Assembly (NCBI RefSeq): GCF_028554725.1
Contig: NC_071671.1
Span: forward strand, 30,611,001 to 30,675,000
Direction of reading: 5' to 3'
DNA: 64,000 nt
DNA from: Zeugodacus cucurbitae
Lineage: Eukaryota; Arthropoda; Insecta; Diptera; Tephritidae
Positions 20,398 to 32,339 of the stretch are shown in pieces. The notes below the pieces were generated by a model. The model had not been told where the DNA came from and made no database searches. It saw only the letters and a list, made by a program, of their open reading frames with translations. The stretch's first letter is position 1, and each line of letters starts with the position of its first letter. The position numbers were made by a program, and so were the translations under genes.

Positions 20398-20580
20398 TGG
20401 TGCTTAGAATTTATGTGGTGGGTCCCAAACCCTACAACCGCAGAATCGGGTTCGCCTTCTCACTTTAGCTCGCCTTCAAACGGCTGTTTGATGGCTACCC
20501 AGAGGATACTTGGTCTAAAACCGGAAGTCGTGAGCTGCTTGAACCATGTGGAGAAGAATCGTTTCTGGCAACTCCCAAGT

Positions 20581-21409
20581 GAATGACAATCAAAAACTTT
20601 CCACACTTGCGTGAACTTCTACACATGATCCTATCCATGAAATAAGTGAAAATAAAACTAAAGTTCTTAAATTTTGTATTGAGCTTTTAGACTAAATAAA
20701 ATCGAGATCTGATTTTTACCACGAAGATTTGCAGCTTTTAAATATTATAACGCCAAATAATAATAGAAATTCAATCTTTATTACAAAATTTAAAAGATTT
20801 CGTGGACTGCGATCCCGATAAGATAATACATAACTCGAAGGAACTTACTTAGTAAATATTTATAGATACATATAATAATTAATAGAAACATTTTGAAGTA
20901 CTGTTGGTAGCATTAAAAATGGTATGAAAAAGCTTTGTTTTATTGATTTATGTTGGTGTGTGTTTAATTGGTGTTAAATTTAATCACTTATATGGCCTTA
21001 TGGTCTTTTCTTGTCTCAAACTTTATTTCAACACATTAAATTTGTACCGGTATATGTTTTTTCTTTTGTTCACAAATAAAATGTTTGAAATGAATTTATT
21101 TGACATCAATTATATATTATTTGTTATTAATTAAAATGTTTGAAATATACATACAATGTACATAAATGTACCTAACTTTTTTGATTGTTTTTTGTATGAA
21201 CATGTATTTCCAAAAATGAAGTTAAATAAAACGCCATGTTTTGATGAAAAGTAAATTGGTAGTTTGAAAGGAGATTTGGAAGGCATTTTGGTACATAAAG
21301 ATTTTCTCGATTGGCAACACTGGTGTGTATGCCGACCATGTTCCTACATTTCCTTCTATCGAGCGTCAGTAATAACTTCGTGTATTACTGATCTACCATG
21401 ACTTTTGCA
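20581..21409. other. AT-rich spacer
   Basis: No domain, repeat boundary or splice-site pattern is recognised. The small frame at 20943-21134 is low-complexity, Leu/Phe-rich and without motif. Confidence 0.5.
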
Positions 21410-21861
21410 GTTTTGCAACCTTCCAGCGAGCTTTGAACTTCCTTACCAAGTTCCTGTGCATGGCTTTGGCTACGTCGATCACGTTTTCAGATGACAGTTT
21501 TACGCCTCTCTTGGCAATCTCGTCTACTACCTCGTTACCCTCTATGCCCCTGCGGCCTGGCGCCCAGTAGAATTGGAGTCACTTATTTGTATAGACATCC
21601 TCTACTGCTATACGCTTTTTGCCGATGTGCAGAAACAGGATATTGCCTTGATTGTCGCCTGACTGTCTACGTATGTATATGTTGACTTTAGAGTAACCTG
21701 GTGGTGCATTTAAGGATAGCTCAGCGGCTTTTCCAATTGCAAATACCTCCGCCTGAAAAATAGTGAAGTGATCCGATAGTTTGAAGGGCTGTCTTACACC
21801 TAACTCCGGGTAGTATATCCCCGCGCATAGTCCTTCCTCCATTTTCGAGCCATCCGTAAAT
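21410..21861 (-). pseudogene. LINE RNase H domain fragment
   Basis: The minus strand encodes FTDGSKMEEGLCAGIY (first RNase H Asp), FTIFQAEVFAIGKAAEL (Glu), a degraded NIYIRRQ where NIYxDSQ is usual, and after a frameshift WAPGRRGIEGNEVVDEIAK (last motif, normally GHxGIxGNExAD). This is the cellular-type RNase H at the end of several insect LINE ORF2 proteins. It is cut off at 21862 by a different sequence starting CAGTCG. Confidence 0.8.
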
Positions 21862-22010
21862 ACAGTCGTTTTCCGAAATAACGAATATTCGTTTTAACGA
21901 AAACCACTTATAACGAACAAGCAAATTATATACATTGAGTACCTTAAATAACGAACATCGGCGATTTGTTAGTACTCGGTTTAACGAACAGCATGAAGAA
22001 AAGATATATC
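21862..22010. mobile_element. Pogo/Tigger-like transposon end (candidate)
   Basis: Right after TA, inside the RNase H codons, a sequence starts CAGTCGTTTTCCGAAATAAC with recurring TAACGAA units (21880-21990). CAGTxG after TA and such internal repeats resemble ends of pogo-group Tc1/mariner elements. The other end was not found, so it may be truncated. Confidence 0.4.
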
Positions 22011-22189
22011 GAAAGATTTAAAAATCAAATAAAATCGTGGTAAAAATAGAATTAAAAATAAAACTATAAAAAAAACAAAATAAATGTGTACAAGAAAATA
22101 TTGAATTATCCAAGGAAGGAGTGAGTGGCTATTCTATTATGCAGCAATTTAAGTGGCACAAAAAGGCTCAGAGCAGAGCAGCTTTATTA

Positions 22190-22917
22190 CAATTTATATA
22201 TTGTAAAGTAAACGATTCAGATGGACTTCAAAGTTCTGGTATATAGGAAGTAGGTGTGGTTGTGAAGTGATTTGGACTATTTTCACAACAAATCATTGGG
22301 ATGCAAGGAAAATATTATAAACCGAATTTCATTGAAATTGGTCATCGGAGGTGTAGTTTTGACCCTAAGTGGGCGGAGCAACACCTAATGAAAATTTTCT
22401 ATACCAATGCAGCCCTTCTGTACCTTCTTTATAACGAAATTTAAGGTTTCTAGTGCTTTTCCTTACTGAATTAAAGAATTTTTAGTAGTTTTCAACATAA
22501 CCTATGTATGGGATGCCCAGGTTATAAGCCGATTTCCTCCATTTTTAGACTGTATAAGGTAATACCTAAAAGAAATGATACTAGAGAGTTTGGTTGATAT
22601 ATGTAGCTTTAGTAGTTTACGAGACATGTACATAAAACTTATTTGGGGACGCCCTATGGTGTCAAGAAACACATGTACCAAATTTCATCAAGATATCTTA
22701 ATTTTTATTCAAGTTAAAGCTTTCACAGATGAACGGACGAACGGACAGACAGACATCCAGATTTGAACTCCACTATTCACGTGATCACTTTGGTGTATAT
22801 AACTCTATATTTAACTTGTTGTTTTGTGTGTTACAAACAACCGTTATGTGAACAACACTATTATACATATTCTCTTAGAAACTTTGTGGCTAGCAACTTT
22901 GTTGCGAGAGTATAAAA
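22190..22917 (+). repeat. TTCGGG repeat, copy 3 (5' truncated)
   Basis: It begins at the TATATTGTAAAGTAAACGATTC block and ends TTGCGAGAGTATAAAA at 22902-22917. It has lost the 5' hairpin and left terminal repeat and has internal deletions relative to copies 1 and 2. Confidence 0.75.
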
Positions 22918-23071
22918 ATTTATTAACGCACAGTACTTCTTTTAAGGCAACATTTGAATTGTTCTGTTACGGTTTTTATTTTTTAACATATAATTTAATA
23001 ATGCAATTTATTAAACTGTAATTTACGGATATTTAACTCTTTTATTTATTGAAAAACATACCTCTAATACG

Positions 23072-23624
23072 CGAGACACACATGTAGTAACAATACCATG
23101 ATACAAGTATTATGGTATTGTGTTTACTACGTACATTGAAACATATCGATTTGTAGTTAACCCAAATACTAGTATTTGTTTCATATACATTCGATATTTC
23201 AAAAAATTGTAAACAATAAACATTCTGAAATGGAGAAAGTAAGATTTATTATTGCAAAGTAATACAAAAACACGTATTTTCTCCACAAAACTCAGAAGTC
23301 GTTAAATTATTTCTCCGAATCGTGTAACAAACCAAAGCGGTACATTGCCTTGGCGTTTTTGAAAAAAATAAATTCTGAAAAATTTCTTATTTTCCTTTAA
23401 TTTTGAAAAGTCTGTTTGAGAAAATATTTTGAAAAGCTTTTGTTTATGAGCTCTCTCCTAGGTTTAAAACCTATTTTCAGCTGTGTTTAGTGAAATACCA
23501 CAAAAAAATGCTGATATTGTTACCAGCAAAATACTACATTGCTCACATAGTAAAGTGCTGGTATCTGGTGACACACAACTGGTATTCGTACGAACAATAG
23601 TATTGTTACTACATGTGTGTCTCG
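23072..23624. mobile_element. MITE with 24-bp perfect TIRs
   Basis: The left end is CGAGACACACATGTAGTAAC followed by AATA (23072-23095) and the right end is its exact reverse complement (23601-23624). The subterminal regions are also partly complementary around GTATTATGGTATTG. No coding capacity. A target duplication is not obvious (flanks TAATACG and GGTATAA). Confidence 0.75.
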
Positions 23625-24842
23625 GGTATAAATACATAAACGGACTTAATCCAAAAAGTCATAAGAACACAATAATATTACTCCACAAATAATTGAATTA
23701 CCAAATATTGCTTAAACAGTGCTCTCCTTGCCCTTTAACGCAATTCTCAGTTTCGGATACTATCCAATTTCATGGAAAAAGTCGCAGATTATTATGACAT
23801 TTAAACCTGAGAAAGGCTTAACACATCCGTCTTCGTACAGACCATTCAGTCTTCTACCCTGCCGTTATAAAATATTTGAAAAGGTGGTACTATCAAAGAT
23901 GTATCCGTTCCTCCACTAAAATAATGTAATACCAACACACCAATTCGGCAAAACATAGCACGATAAAGCAAGCAAATAGAATAACTAACGAAATAAGAAA
24001 AGTATTTGAACATATAGAGTACTGTTCAGCTATATTTCTAGACGTAGCTCAGGCATTTGATAAGGTGTGGCATGAAGCCATTTTATATAAGATTAAAAAC
24101 ATACCACCTCTATAATTGCGTAAAATACTGGAGTCTTATTTAAAAAATATATAATTTATAGTTAAAGTAGGAGATTTCATATCTGACGTACGACAGAGAA
24201 GGGCTGGTGCACCACAGGTCAGTGTTTTAGGCCCGACTCGATATATCTTATTATATATACAGCTTATTTCCAACAGCTAATAATATTTTGACTTCAATTT
24301 TTGCGGATGACACAGCCTTAGTCAGTCGAAACAAATGCCTAATTACAGCATCAAGAATGTTAGAAGAGTATTTGATTTTTGTCGATGAATGGCTAGCCAA
24401 CTGACTGAGCAAAAGTGCAATCATGCTACATTTTCCCTAAGACCAAACACATGCCCAGCAGTTAAAATGAACCAAGCGAATGAAGTAACATAACTTGTTA
24501 TTCACTTAGATAGAAGGCTCACGTGGAGAAAAATCATATCGAGTAAAATAACCTGCATGAAGATAGGAGCAGCAAATTTATGGCTAATTGGCTTTTAATC
24601 AAAAATTCAAAACTTAGCCGAGACAACAAAGTTCTGTTATATAACGCGGTGATAAAGCCGATTTGGATGTATGGAAATCAACTGTGGGGTACGACCTGTG
24701 CAACTAACATCGATATTATTCCGAGATTTCAATCAAAGAATGATTAGAAAAATCACATGCTCCCCACGGTACCTGCGGGATAAAGATATCCATAAAGATC
24801 TTGGTATTCTCATGGTAAAAAATTAAGTAGAGGACAGCAAAA
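23625..24842 (+). pseudogene. Jockey-like LINE, decayed reverse transcriptase
   Basis: The plus strand keeps recognisable pieces of the jockey RT: FNAILSFGYYPISWKKSQII, SSYRPFSLLPCRYKIFEKVV, a QAFDKVWHEA-like piece, a FADDTALVS-like piece near 24300, and NKVLLYNAVIKPIWMYGNQLWGTTCATNIDII. It parallels 43440-44600 but has many frameshifts and stops. No ORF1 or endonuclease precedes it. It is the oldest-looking of the main jockey copies here. Confidence 0.8.
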
Positions 24843-25079
24843 ATAAATACAGTATGTGAAGAAAGTGTTTTCACAAGAGAAAGTTATCGTATTACAATTT
24901 TTATTTGCAAGTAAATGCCATATTCTGATACGATTTTTTAAATTTTTTATATATAGTTATATGGAATATTTAAAAGAAAAAAATTTTATAAAAAATTCAG
25001 CAAAAATAGTACATTTTAAACACCAAAATTCAAAAACAATCGATATTTAATGTGTCAAGAAAGTGTTTTGGCACAAGTC

Positions 25080-25690
25080 AAACAAAACCAAAGCAAACTG
25101 TAGAATTAAGGTCCAGACCCAATGCTGGCTGGCTTTACTTGCTTTCGTTGACTTTGCGTACTTTGAATGCTTGTATGACCAAATGAGTGCTTTGAACGCT
25201 TTCAAAATAATGTCACAATCACTGTTGCCACACACTTAATTTTTTGTAAATCAAAAAGTCCATCAAAACTTGGTAATAGTTTCATGTTAAATGTTATATT
25301 ATTATAAACTCTTTGTAAATTTCTACATAAATATATCAAATATTTTAAATATTCTACATTTTAACTATTTGTACTGGCAAACACATATGTGATAAATATT
25401 TGCGTGTCAATGTAGCATCAAAAAAATTACATAAATTGGTACATTTCGCCCAAACTGGTAACTCTAGTTACAATATCAAATGTCAAAAGCCCCAGAAGCG
25501 CTGGCAAATAGAGCATAGAGCTATTTGAAACTTCAAGCGCTTGAAGCAAAGTTGCATTTGCTCTCTTTTCATGTGCTGTAGTATAGTTCTATTCAGTTTT
25601 GACAGTTCCCACAGCAAAGCAAGCAAAGCCAGCCAGCATTCGGTTTGGACCTTTAGTATTTCACCGTATGGAACGTTCAAAGCGTACAGT
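25080..25690. repeat. Inverted repeat pair, foldback-like
   Basis: GGTCCAGACCCAATGCTGGC, followed by TGGCTTTACTTGCTTTCG, near 25110-25148 is mirrored by CAAAGCAAGCAAAGCCAGCC plus AGCATTCGGTTTGGACC near 25612-25652. The arms are about 40 bp and imperfect, with about 460 bp between them. An imperfect palindrome (CTTCAAGCGCTTGAAG) lies at 25532-25547. No coding sense recognised. Confidence 0.55.
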
Positions 25691-26430
25691 TCTATGAATT
25701 TTACAATTTCTTTTCTATTTATTTTTTATTATTGTGCTATAAGTTAATGACGAAATTGTGATTCGAACCGTTGTGTGTTGAAAAATTAAAATGCCTGGCA
25801 AAAGAACCTAATTTGATGTGGCTCTGTTATCATTAATGTTTTGTTTAAGTAGACAAACAATTTATTATATTTTAAAACGTGCAAACAACGTGCTTGCTGG
25901 TAGCAAAACCTTCGAGTTGCCGGACGTGTAAGATATCTAGTCGGGCGGAGAAGCCACCGCTATCCGTTAAGGGGTTAGGGGTAGTTAGAGACACGAAAAA
26001 ATAAGAATTTCAGTAATTTTTTTTGCTATTAAATCATGTTATTTTACAAAAGTAATAATATGGCATTATTATACAATGTTTTGACTTAGTAACGAAAATT
26101 TGAAAAAAAAAAATTATAATTTCCAAAGTTATAGCTATCTGTGTTGACCCAGTTTCAAAAAAAGGTCCTTGCGATGGCAATTATAAGTCCTTGGAGATTC
26201 ATCTAAAATCAATCGGAATTAAGAATATTGAAAGTCGGTTATCGTTCGCTACGATATATTTTGAAAAGCCAGTTACCTTTTGGACAGTATCAATGTTAGG
26301 ACACCGTACACGACATATAAATTTAACAATTTCAAATAATTTAGAGCTTTAATACTTTAATATGGATAATGCTTTTTCTTTGTTTAACTACGAGTAATAT
26401 TTGATTTAGGACCTCTTCCTCGCTTTGGTT
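25691..26430. other. AT-rich spacer
   Basis: Nothing recognisable. A small GC-richer patch at 25900-25990 has no motif I know. Confidence 0.45.
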
Positions 26431-26580
26431 CTAGTCCTGAAGAACTGATAAGGTGTATGCATCAGCTTCTTTGCAGAATATGGTCGGACGAAAACATGCA
26501 CGACGGTTGGAATCTAAGTGCCCAATCCAAAAAAAGGGAGACCCCACAACCAACACTTTGTCGATTTTAAAACTGCTGCA
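26431..26580 (+). mobile_element. RTE-like LINE fragment, copy D
   Basis: The plus strand encodes EELIRCMHQLLCRIWSDENM and a DGWNLS segment, then after a deletion a FVDFKTAAA-like piece (26555-26580). It matches 736-860 and about 1068-1090 of copy A. Heavily deleted. Confidence 0.75.
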
Positions 26581-26654
26581 GCCACTATTTTGTCAATTTT
26601 TATTGCTATCTGTCATTTAGTTTGTTTACGGCATCATTAGGAACCTCTCACTTT

Positions 26655-27346
26655 TTGGCACTTTTCTATTAATTTTTATTGCTATGTATGTGTCATTTAG
26701 ATAGTTTACGGCGTCATTAGGAACAAGTCAACCTTTTGTGTGCTTTGCGATTTTTAATATGGATAAAAATATTGAACAAAGTTTGTGTGAAATTTTGTGT
26801 TTCAAACGAAATTTCATGTGCCGTTGGAAATGTTGAAAAAACATTTGGTGATTCAACCATGTCGAAAATTAAAATTTACGATTGGTATAAATCGTTCAAA
26901 GATGGGCGAGAAGAAGTGAACGATTTGCCACGTTCAGGACGGCCTTCGACATCTTCAACTGAACAAAACGTCGACAAAATAAAGGAAATGGCTCGAAAAT
27001 CTTCATTACAGTTTTCGAGAGATAGCCCAAATAATGGACATGTGTCATGAGACCGCTGTGCGGAAAGTCGCAGCGCGATTGGTGCCAAAACATCTGAATT
27101 TTCTTCAAAAAGTTAATCGCAGTAGAGTTTCTGAAGACATGCTTGAACGCGTAAATTCCGATCCAACGTTCATCGAACGCATCATATCTGGTGATGAGAG
27201 TACGACATGCAAACAAACTCTTTGTTCAATATTTTTATCCATAGTAAAAATCGCAACGCACACAAAAGGTTGACTTGTTCCTAATGACGCCGTAAACTAT
27301 CTAAATGACACATACATAGCAATAAAAATTAATAGAAAAGTGCCAA
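26655..27346 (+). mobile_element. Mariner-derived element with about 130-bp inverted ends
   Basis: The left arm (26655-26786) and right arm (27211-27346) are near-identical inverted copies, starting TTGGCACTTTTCTATT and containing CGGCGTCATTAGGAACAAGT. The arms include the start codon and first codons of the transposase, much longer than normal mariner TIRs of about 28 bp. A further partial copy of the arm lies outside at 26593-26654. A rearrangement that replaced the true 3' end by an inverted copy of the 5' end would explain this. Confidence 0.75.
26759..27210 (+). pseudogene. Mariner transposase, N-terminal part
   Basis: After ATG 26759 and a frameshift near 26775, the translation reads KFCVSNEISCAVGNVEKTFG, STMSKIKIYDWYKSFKDGRE, NDLPRSGRPSTSSTEQNVDK and, after a second shift near 27025, ETAVRKVAARLVPKHLNFLQ and NSDPTFIERIISGDES. 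These are the paired helix-turn-helix DNA-binding region, the linker (PRSGRPST) and the first catalytic Asp (usually TGDET). The second and third Asp are absent because the right inverted arm replaces them. Non-functional. Confidence 0.85.
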
Positions 27347-27419
27347 CCTGGGAAAAAAAATTGAAATATGCTCAGCGAAAATTTGAATATGCTCAGAATT
27401 TATGTATGTACATATATTA

Positions 27420-28531
27420 GGCATAAAGTCCAATAGAAAAACGAAAATCATCATATATAGTATATAGGCCGAGGTAATTCCGATTTCACTCATATAATTA
27501 GCTATAGGAAGGAGGAAGGAGCTATAGGAGGATTAGCTTGAGGAAGTTATAACCCGTTTTTAACCATTTCTGGTACAGAGAGTGTGTAAAAAAAAGGATT
27601 TCCTCTGAACTAAATTGAGATATGAGAGATTTAACGATATTTTCGGTGAAAAATTGCCCCAAGGCACTGAGTTCTTCGTATTCGATATCAGAGGCATTGA
27701 AAAATTATAGTACGATTACGACCATTTTTTCACAAGTGATGCCACAGATCATATACAGTATTTGTGTAAAGTTTTATTCCGCTATGTATATATTATAAAG
27801 TGAAGGAATAAGATGAAATTCAAAATTGAGTTATATGGGAACCACGACAGTGTTTGTGAACCGATTTCATCCATTTACCACACGAGTCAAGGGTGTCAAG
27901 AAAATATTATATACCGAATTTCATTGAAATCTGTCGAGGAGTTCCTGAGATATGGTTTTTGATGCCACACCCATTTTCCATTTAAAAAAAATCTGAGTGC
28001 AGCTTCGTTCTACTAGTTCTCCTGTAAAATTTAGTGTTTCTGACGTTTTTCATTAGTGAGTTAACACAGTTTTAGTAATTTTCAACCTATCCTTTGGATG
28101 GGAGGTGGGCGTGGTTATTATCCTATTTCAATTATTTTCATGGTGTGTGGTGGGGTACGTAAGAGAACCGACTGCAGAAGTATGGCCCTTACTAGGACGA
28201 TCCTTTGTACCAAATTGGTGCGATTTTGTCCATTTTCGAAAGCAACCCTCTCACGGTCCCAATGAACATGTGTGCTAAGTTTCGTCAAGATATCTCAATT
28301 TTTACTCAAGTTATCCCTTGCACGGCGGACGGACGGACGGACATTCGGATTTTGACTCGTCTCGTCACCCTGATCATTCTGATATATCTAACCCTATATC
28401 TAACTCGTTTAGTTTTATGACTTACAAACAATCTCTCTTAGCAACGTTTGTTGCGAGAGTTTATCTAACTCGTTTAGTTTTATGACTTACAAACAACCTC
28501 TCTTAGCAACCTTTGTTGCGAGAGTATAAAA
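27420..28531 (+). repeat. TTCGGG repeat, copy 4, with duplicated 3' end
   Basis: The 5' hairpin is missing. Internal blocks match copies 1 and 5 (TTCATTGAAATCTGTCGAG, GGGAGGTGGGCGTGGTTATT). The end block running from TATCTAACTCGTTTAG to GTTTGTTGCGAGAGT is present twice in tandem (about 28390-28460 and 28461-28531). The first copy ends GAGAGTTTATC and the second carries the intact TTGCGAGAGTATAAAA. Confidence 0.75.
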
Positions 28532-28810
28532 ATACATAAGGTTGTCAAAATAATAAGCGTTCAAAGAGGTAGTGGGAAGTGTTAGTCCATTGTCTATTTT
28601 GTAGTGAAGCATTTCTCTACTTACACTACTTTCCAAGTTTTCCATCAGCTTTAGTGGTTTGCGATAAGTATACCAAAACATTCCCATTGAGAGAGTTTCG
28701 GCGAGAGAAAACGCCAATTTACCAAACATTAACCACATATGACCTTCCTTACCTAGATCATTTTTACCGAATTTTGAAGCTTACATTTTTTTAAGTTATT
28801 TGAAGTTATA

Positions 28811-29128
28811 CTTCTTACACGACTTCGGAAAAGGTTGCGATAATTGTTTAACGCTTCAGTGGAGAGGGAATAGCGTTGAACAATTAACGCGAGAGAGAGA
28901 GAGTGAATGAGAGTAAAGCAGAGAACTTAAAGCACTTGCCAAACTTATGCTATTTGAGTAATTCTTGTACTTCTTATACGACTTCGGAAAAGGTTGCGAT
29001 AATTGTTTAACGCTTCAGTGGAGAGGGAATAGCGTTGAACAATTAACGCGAGAGAGAGAGAGTGAATGAGAGTAAAGCAGAGAACTTAAAGCACTTTCCA
29101 TGCTTATGCTATTTGAGCAATTCTTGTT
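28811..29128. repeat. 159-bp tandem duplication
   Basis: CTTCTTACACGACTTCGGAA at 28811 recurs as CTTCTTATACGACTTCGGAA at 28970. Both units run through GAATAGCGTTGAACAATTAA, a GAGAGAGAGAG tract and GCAGAGAACTTAAAGCACTT, with very few differences. Two units only. Confidence 0.9.
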
Positions 29129-29139
29129 TTTGTAGAACA

Positions 29140-29307
29140 ATGTTTAAATTTTTGGTTGGTGACATATTCACATGTGTACGCATATGTATGATTGTATGCT
29201 TGCGCATTATTTTTCTTTCGTTTCTGTTTCATTTCTGCGAATTCTCAACTATTTTGTGTGACTTTTCGTTGAAATACTCTGCGTTGGCCGTTGAAAAGTT
29301 AAGACTA
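29140..29307 (+). repeat. Direct repeat, unit 1 (partner 29626-29782)
   Basis: It starts AATGTTTAAATTTTTGGTTG and contains CACATGTGTACGCATATGTA, ending GCCGTTGAAAAGTTAAGACT. The second unit lacks 11 bases (around TTTCGTTTCTG). Separated by about 320 bp. Whether it relates to the BEL/Pao element downstream is unknown. Confidence 0.8.
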
Positions 29308-29625
29308 TACTTTACAGGATCATTTCTGTAGTCAGTCTTCATTTACTTTCTTTGCAAATCGAAAGTATTAGCACCCGCGATGAGAAGGTATATTGTTTTA
29401 TCTGACAGCGTGAGGTTTATGGACTTCATTTCTAATTTTGTCTTGTTGCATATTAGAAATGATGTTTCTTCGATGATCGCTCGGTTACAACGGATAAAAC
29501 GACTTCTGAGTGGTGATTTTAATGAATAAATTTCAAAGTTTTATAAAAAAAGGTTTTATACAAATAATTATACTATATATAATAATGCAGTCATCAAGTG
29601 CAGTAGGGCAATTCACAATCTGGTG

Positions 29626-29782
29626 AATGTTTAAATTTTTGTTTGGTGACAGATTCACATGTGTACGCATATGTATGTTTGTAAACTTGCGCATTATTTT
29701 TCTTTCATTTCTGCGAATTCTCAACTATTTTGTGTGACTTTTGGTTGAAATACTCTGCGTTAGCCGTTGAAAAGTTACGACT
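29626..29782 (+). repeat. Direct repeat, unit 2
   Basis: Second copy of 29140-29307, starting AATGTTTAAATTTTTGTTTG and ending GCCGTTGAAAAGTTACGACT. Confidence 0.8.
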
Positions 29783-30772
29783 AAAAAAAAAAATTCAAGT
29801 ATCTACTTGCAATATTTATCCAGCAATACCCCTTCGGTCTCTCTGAGCACCAAGTAGGATTGCATAAAGCACATAAATAAAAGGCATATCAAAAATCAAG
29901 AGAGAAAAAACCAGAAACAAAAGAAAATATAATAATAAACATACATACATACATGCCCACCTACAATAACTTAAACTATTATATACCACATCATATTGTC
30001 AACATTACAAGACATCATACTTACATACAGCATATTTACATACGTATATATCATATTAAGCGCAGACGTAAATTACCTGCAAAGTATAAAATCTTAAACA
30101 CAATTACAAACATACATACTACCCACTTACCAAATTAATATAACATAATATTGTACACATTACAATACAAAAAATTTATATAACATACTTACATATACCA
30201 TATGCTAAGTGCAGCAGTAAAATACCAGTATTTTATTCGTGTCGCGAAAACAACAACGTAACTATAAAAGAACGCGAAAATAATACGAACGTTATAAATA
30301 TATAACGTACTTGTATACCTATACATATACATTCAAAGTCCACATTGGCAAAACTTTTAAGCAACACCCCTTGTATTTTGGAAAACCAAAAACAAGCAGG
30401 TTTGCAACTCACAACAATTAAGCATATTACATGCAAACAATAGGCATATAACGTGCACACATATATATATATACAAAGAGTATTGACCTCTCACATGAGC
30501 ACATACGAGGACATTCGAATAAGTCCTTGAAAATTACCTCCCACACGAGCGCATATGAGGATATTCAAATAAGTCCCTAAAAAAAAAATAAATAAATCAA
30601 ATCAACAAAATTTAATAAAACTTAAATAAATAAAAACCTGTCGCTATTATAAAAATTACGCGCATTTTATTAATTTAATCGGGAAAAAACCTTATTACTA
30701 AAAACAATTTTCGGCATTTTATCCATATCAGTTTTCACTGAAATATATACTTCAACATTTAACACTTTCCAA
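29783..30772. other. AT-rich leader region before the BEL/Pao gag
   Basis: It contains ACATACATAC-type simple sequence (29940-30060) and a short tandem duplication at about 30487 and 30536 (ACGAGGACATTCGAATAAGT and its variant). It probably includes part of the BEL/Pao 5' leader or LTR, but I could not define LTR ends or a primer binding site. Confidence 0.4.
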
Positions 30773-32339
30773 ATGAGCACAGATTCCAAAGAATCCAACG
30801 CTACTCAATTTTTTAAAATTCCAATAATGGCTGATGATGACAAGCAAGGCACACCTGCTCAAAGCAGAGTGTAAAACAAAAAAGATCAAAAGATCATTTA
30901 CTGTCAAGATTCATCACTGAAAGTGATACTTTTGTAAACTATTGCACAAAATTTAAAGCTTCCCCTATTGCTGACATCACGGAATCGGTTTTAAAGGTGA
31001 AACTCGAAAGTGTTCACGAATTATGGGCACGCCTTCTGGCAGCGTACGATACAGTAATTGATACTGACGACGCTGAACTCCCAGAAAACATAAAAGCTTC
31101 GGCGACAGCCAAATTAAATAATTGCCGTGCTCAGAACGAACTAATAAAGGGAATGATACGCTAACAATTAAATGTATTAAGGCCAAATAGCGCCACTACT
31201 CCCACTCCCAGAGTAGTCACAACAACAAAAGAAGACCTAGATAAAGGCATGTATCTAAATGTACCAACTTGTGATACTGAAGTTTTTACTGGATGTTATG
31301 ACCAATGGCCGTCCTTCCAGGACATGTTCACAGCCCTTTACATAAACCATCCTAGACTTGCAGAAGCACAAAAGCTTTTCCAACTAAGGTACAAAACACA
31401 TGGGGAAGCAGGCATTATCGTCAAGCAATTCGATTTAAATTGTGAAGCTGGCTTGGGAAGCACTAGTCCAAAGATATGAAAATAAAAGAGTAATGATAGA
31501 AAACCCCATAAAAATATTACATATATATTACATTACCCAAAAATTAAACAAGAAACCAGCCAGGAATTTCAAAAATTTTACTCGACAGTGACTAATTGCC
31601 TGTCAGTGTTAAAAACACAAAATTCCCCCGTAGAATAATGATAGTAACTATTTGTGCAGAAAAACTCCCTCAGGCTGCGTTACTACGATGGGAACAATCA
31701 CTTGACGATAGAAGAGTAATGCCCACATGGCAACAAATGAAAACATTCCTCGCTGCTCAGTACGAGATAGCTGAGCTAATGGGCAACCAAAATATAAATC
31801 TATCAAGTCATCAAAATGAGTCGAGTAATACCTCATTTAAACCTCAAGCCAGCAATAATATGCAATATAATAGACATGTCAATAAAAGCCACACATTCGT
31901 TTCAAATCAAAATAATCAACGGCAATCGTTGTGTGAACTCTGTAAAGGAGGTCATAAATTAAGATCTTGCGAGAGATTAAAAATATTACCCGTTTCAGAT
32001 AGAAACAATGTTGTCCGTCAACACAGACTTTGCATAAACTGTCTGTCGAATTATCATATGACAAAAGACTGTGAAAGCAAATTCAATTGTGTATATTGTC
32101 AACGAAGACACCACTCACTGGTTCACATTACTAATTTTCAAAATATGAAGCAAAATAAGTTTAATAAAACCACGGCGTTAGTCGCTACAACCACATCGGT
32201 AATCCCGAAATATGTGAGGAAAAACCATGTTGCTCTAAAGCAGCAAAAATTCAAGCGCCTCATTCAGAAAATGAAAGCAAAACTCTTTTGCCCACTGCGG
32301 TCATCACTATTGAACATAAAGGTGATATATTCAAACTAA
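30773..32339 (+). pseudogene. BEL/Pao gag with zinc knuckles
   Basis: It starts ATG 30773 (MSTDSKESNATQF), stops early at 30872, then continues in other frames: FVNYCTKFKASPIADITESV, ELWARLLAAYDTVI, then FTGCYDQWPSFQDMFTALYI with AEAQKLFQLRYKTHGEAGII (the DUF1759-type core of Pao gags), and ALLRWEQSLDDRRVMPTWQQ. The last frame (31596-32339) carries CELCKGGHKLRSC, CINCLSNYHMTKDC and CVYCQRRHHSLVH, three Cys/His knuckle-like units for RNA binding. At least three frame breaks. Confidence 0.85.

Larger units (their letters stand above)
17594..20580 (-). mobile_element. RTE-like LINE, copy C, near full length
   Basis: The 3' end is at 17594-17600 (minus strand ...CCAATCACATACA) and homology runs upstream through RT and endonuclease to at least 20500, where it still matches the 5' end of copy F near 51250. 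It is the longest copy of the family here, but the frame is broken into six or more pieces. The exact 5' end and target duplication were not found. Confidence 0.85.
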
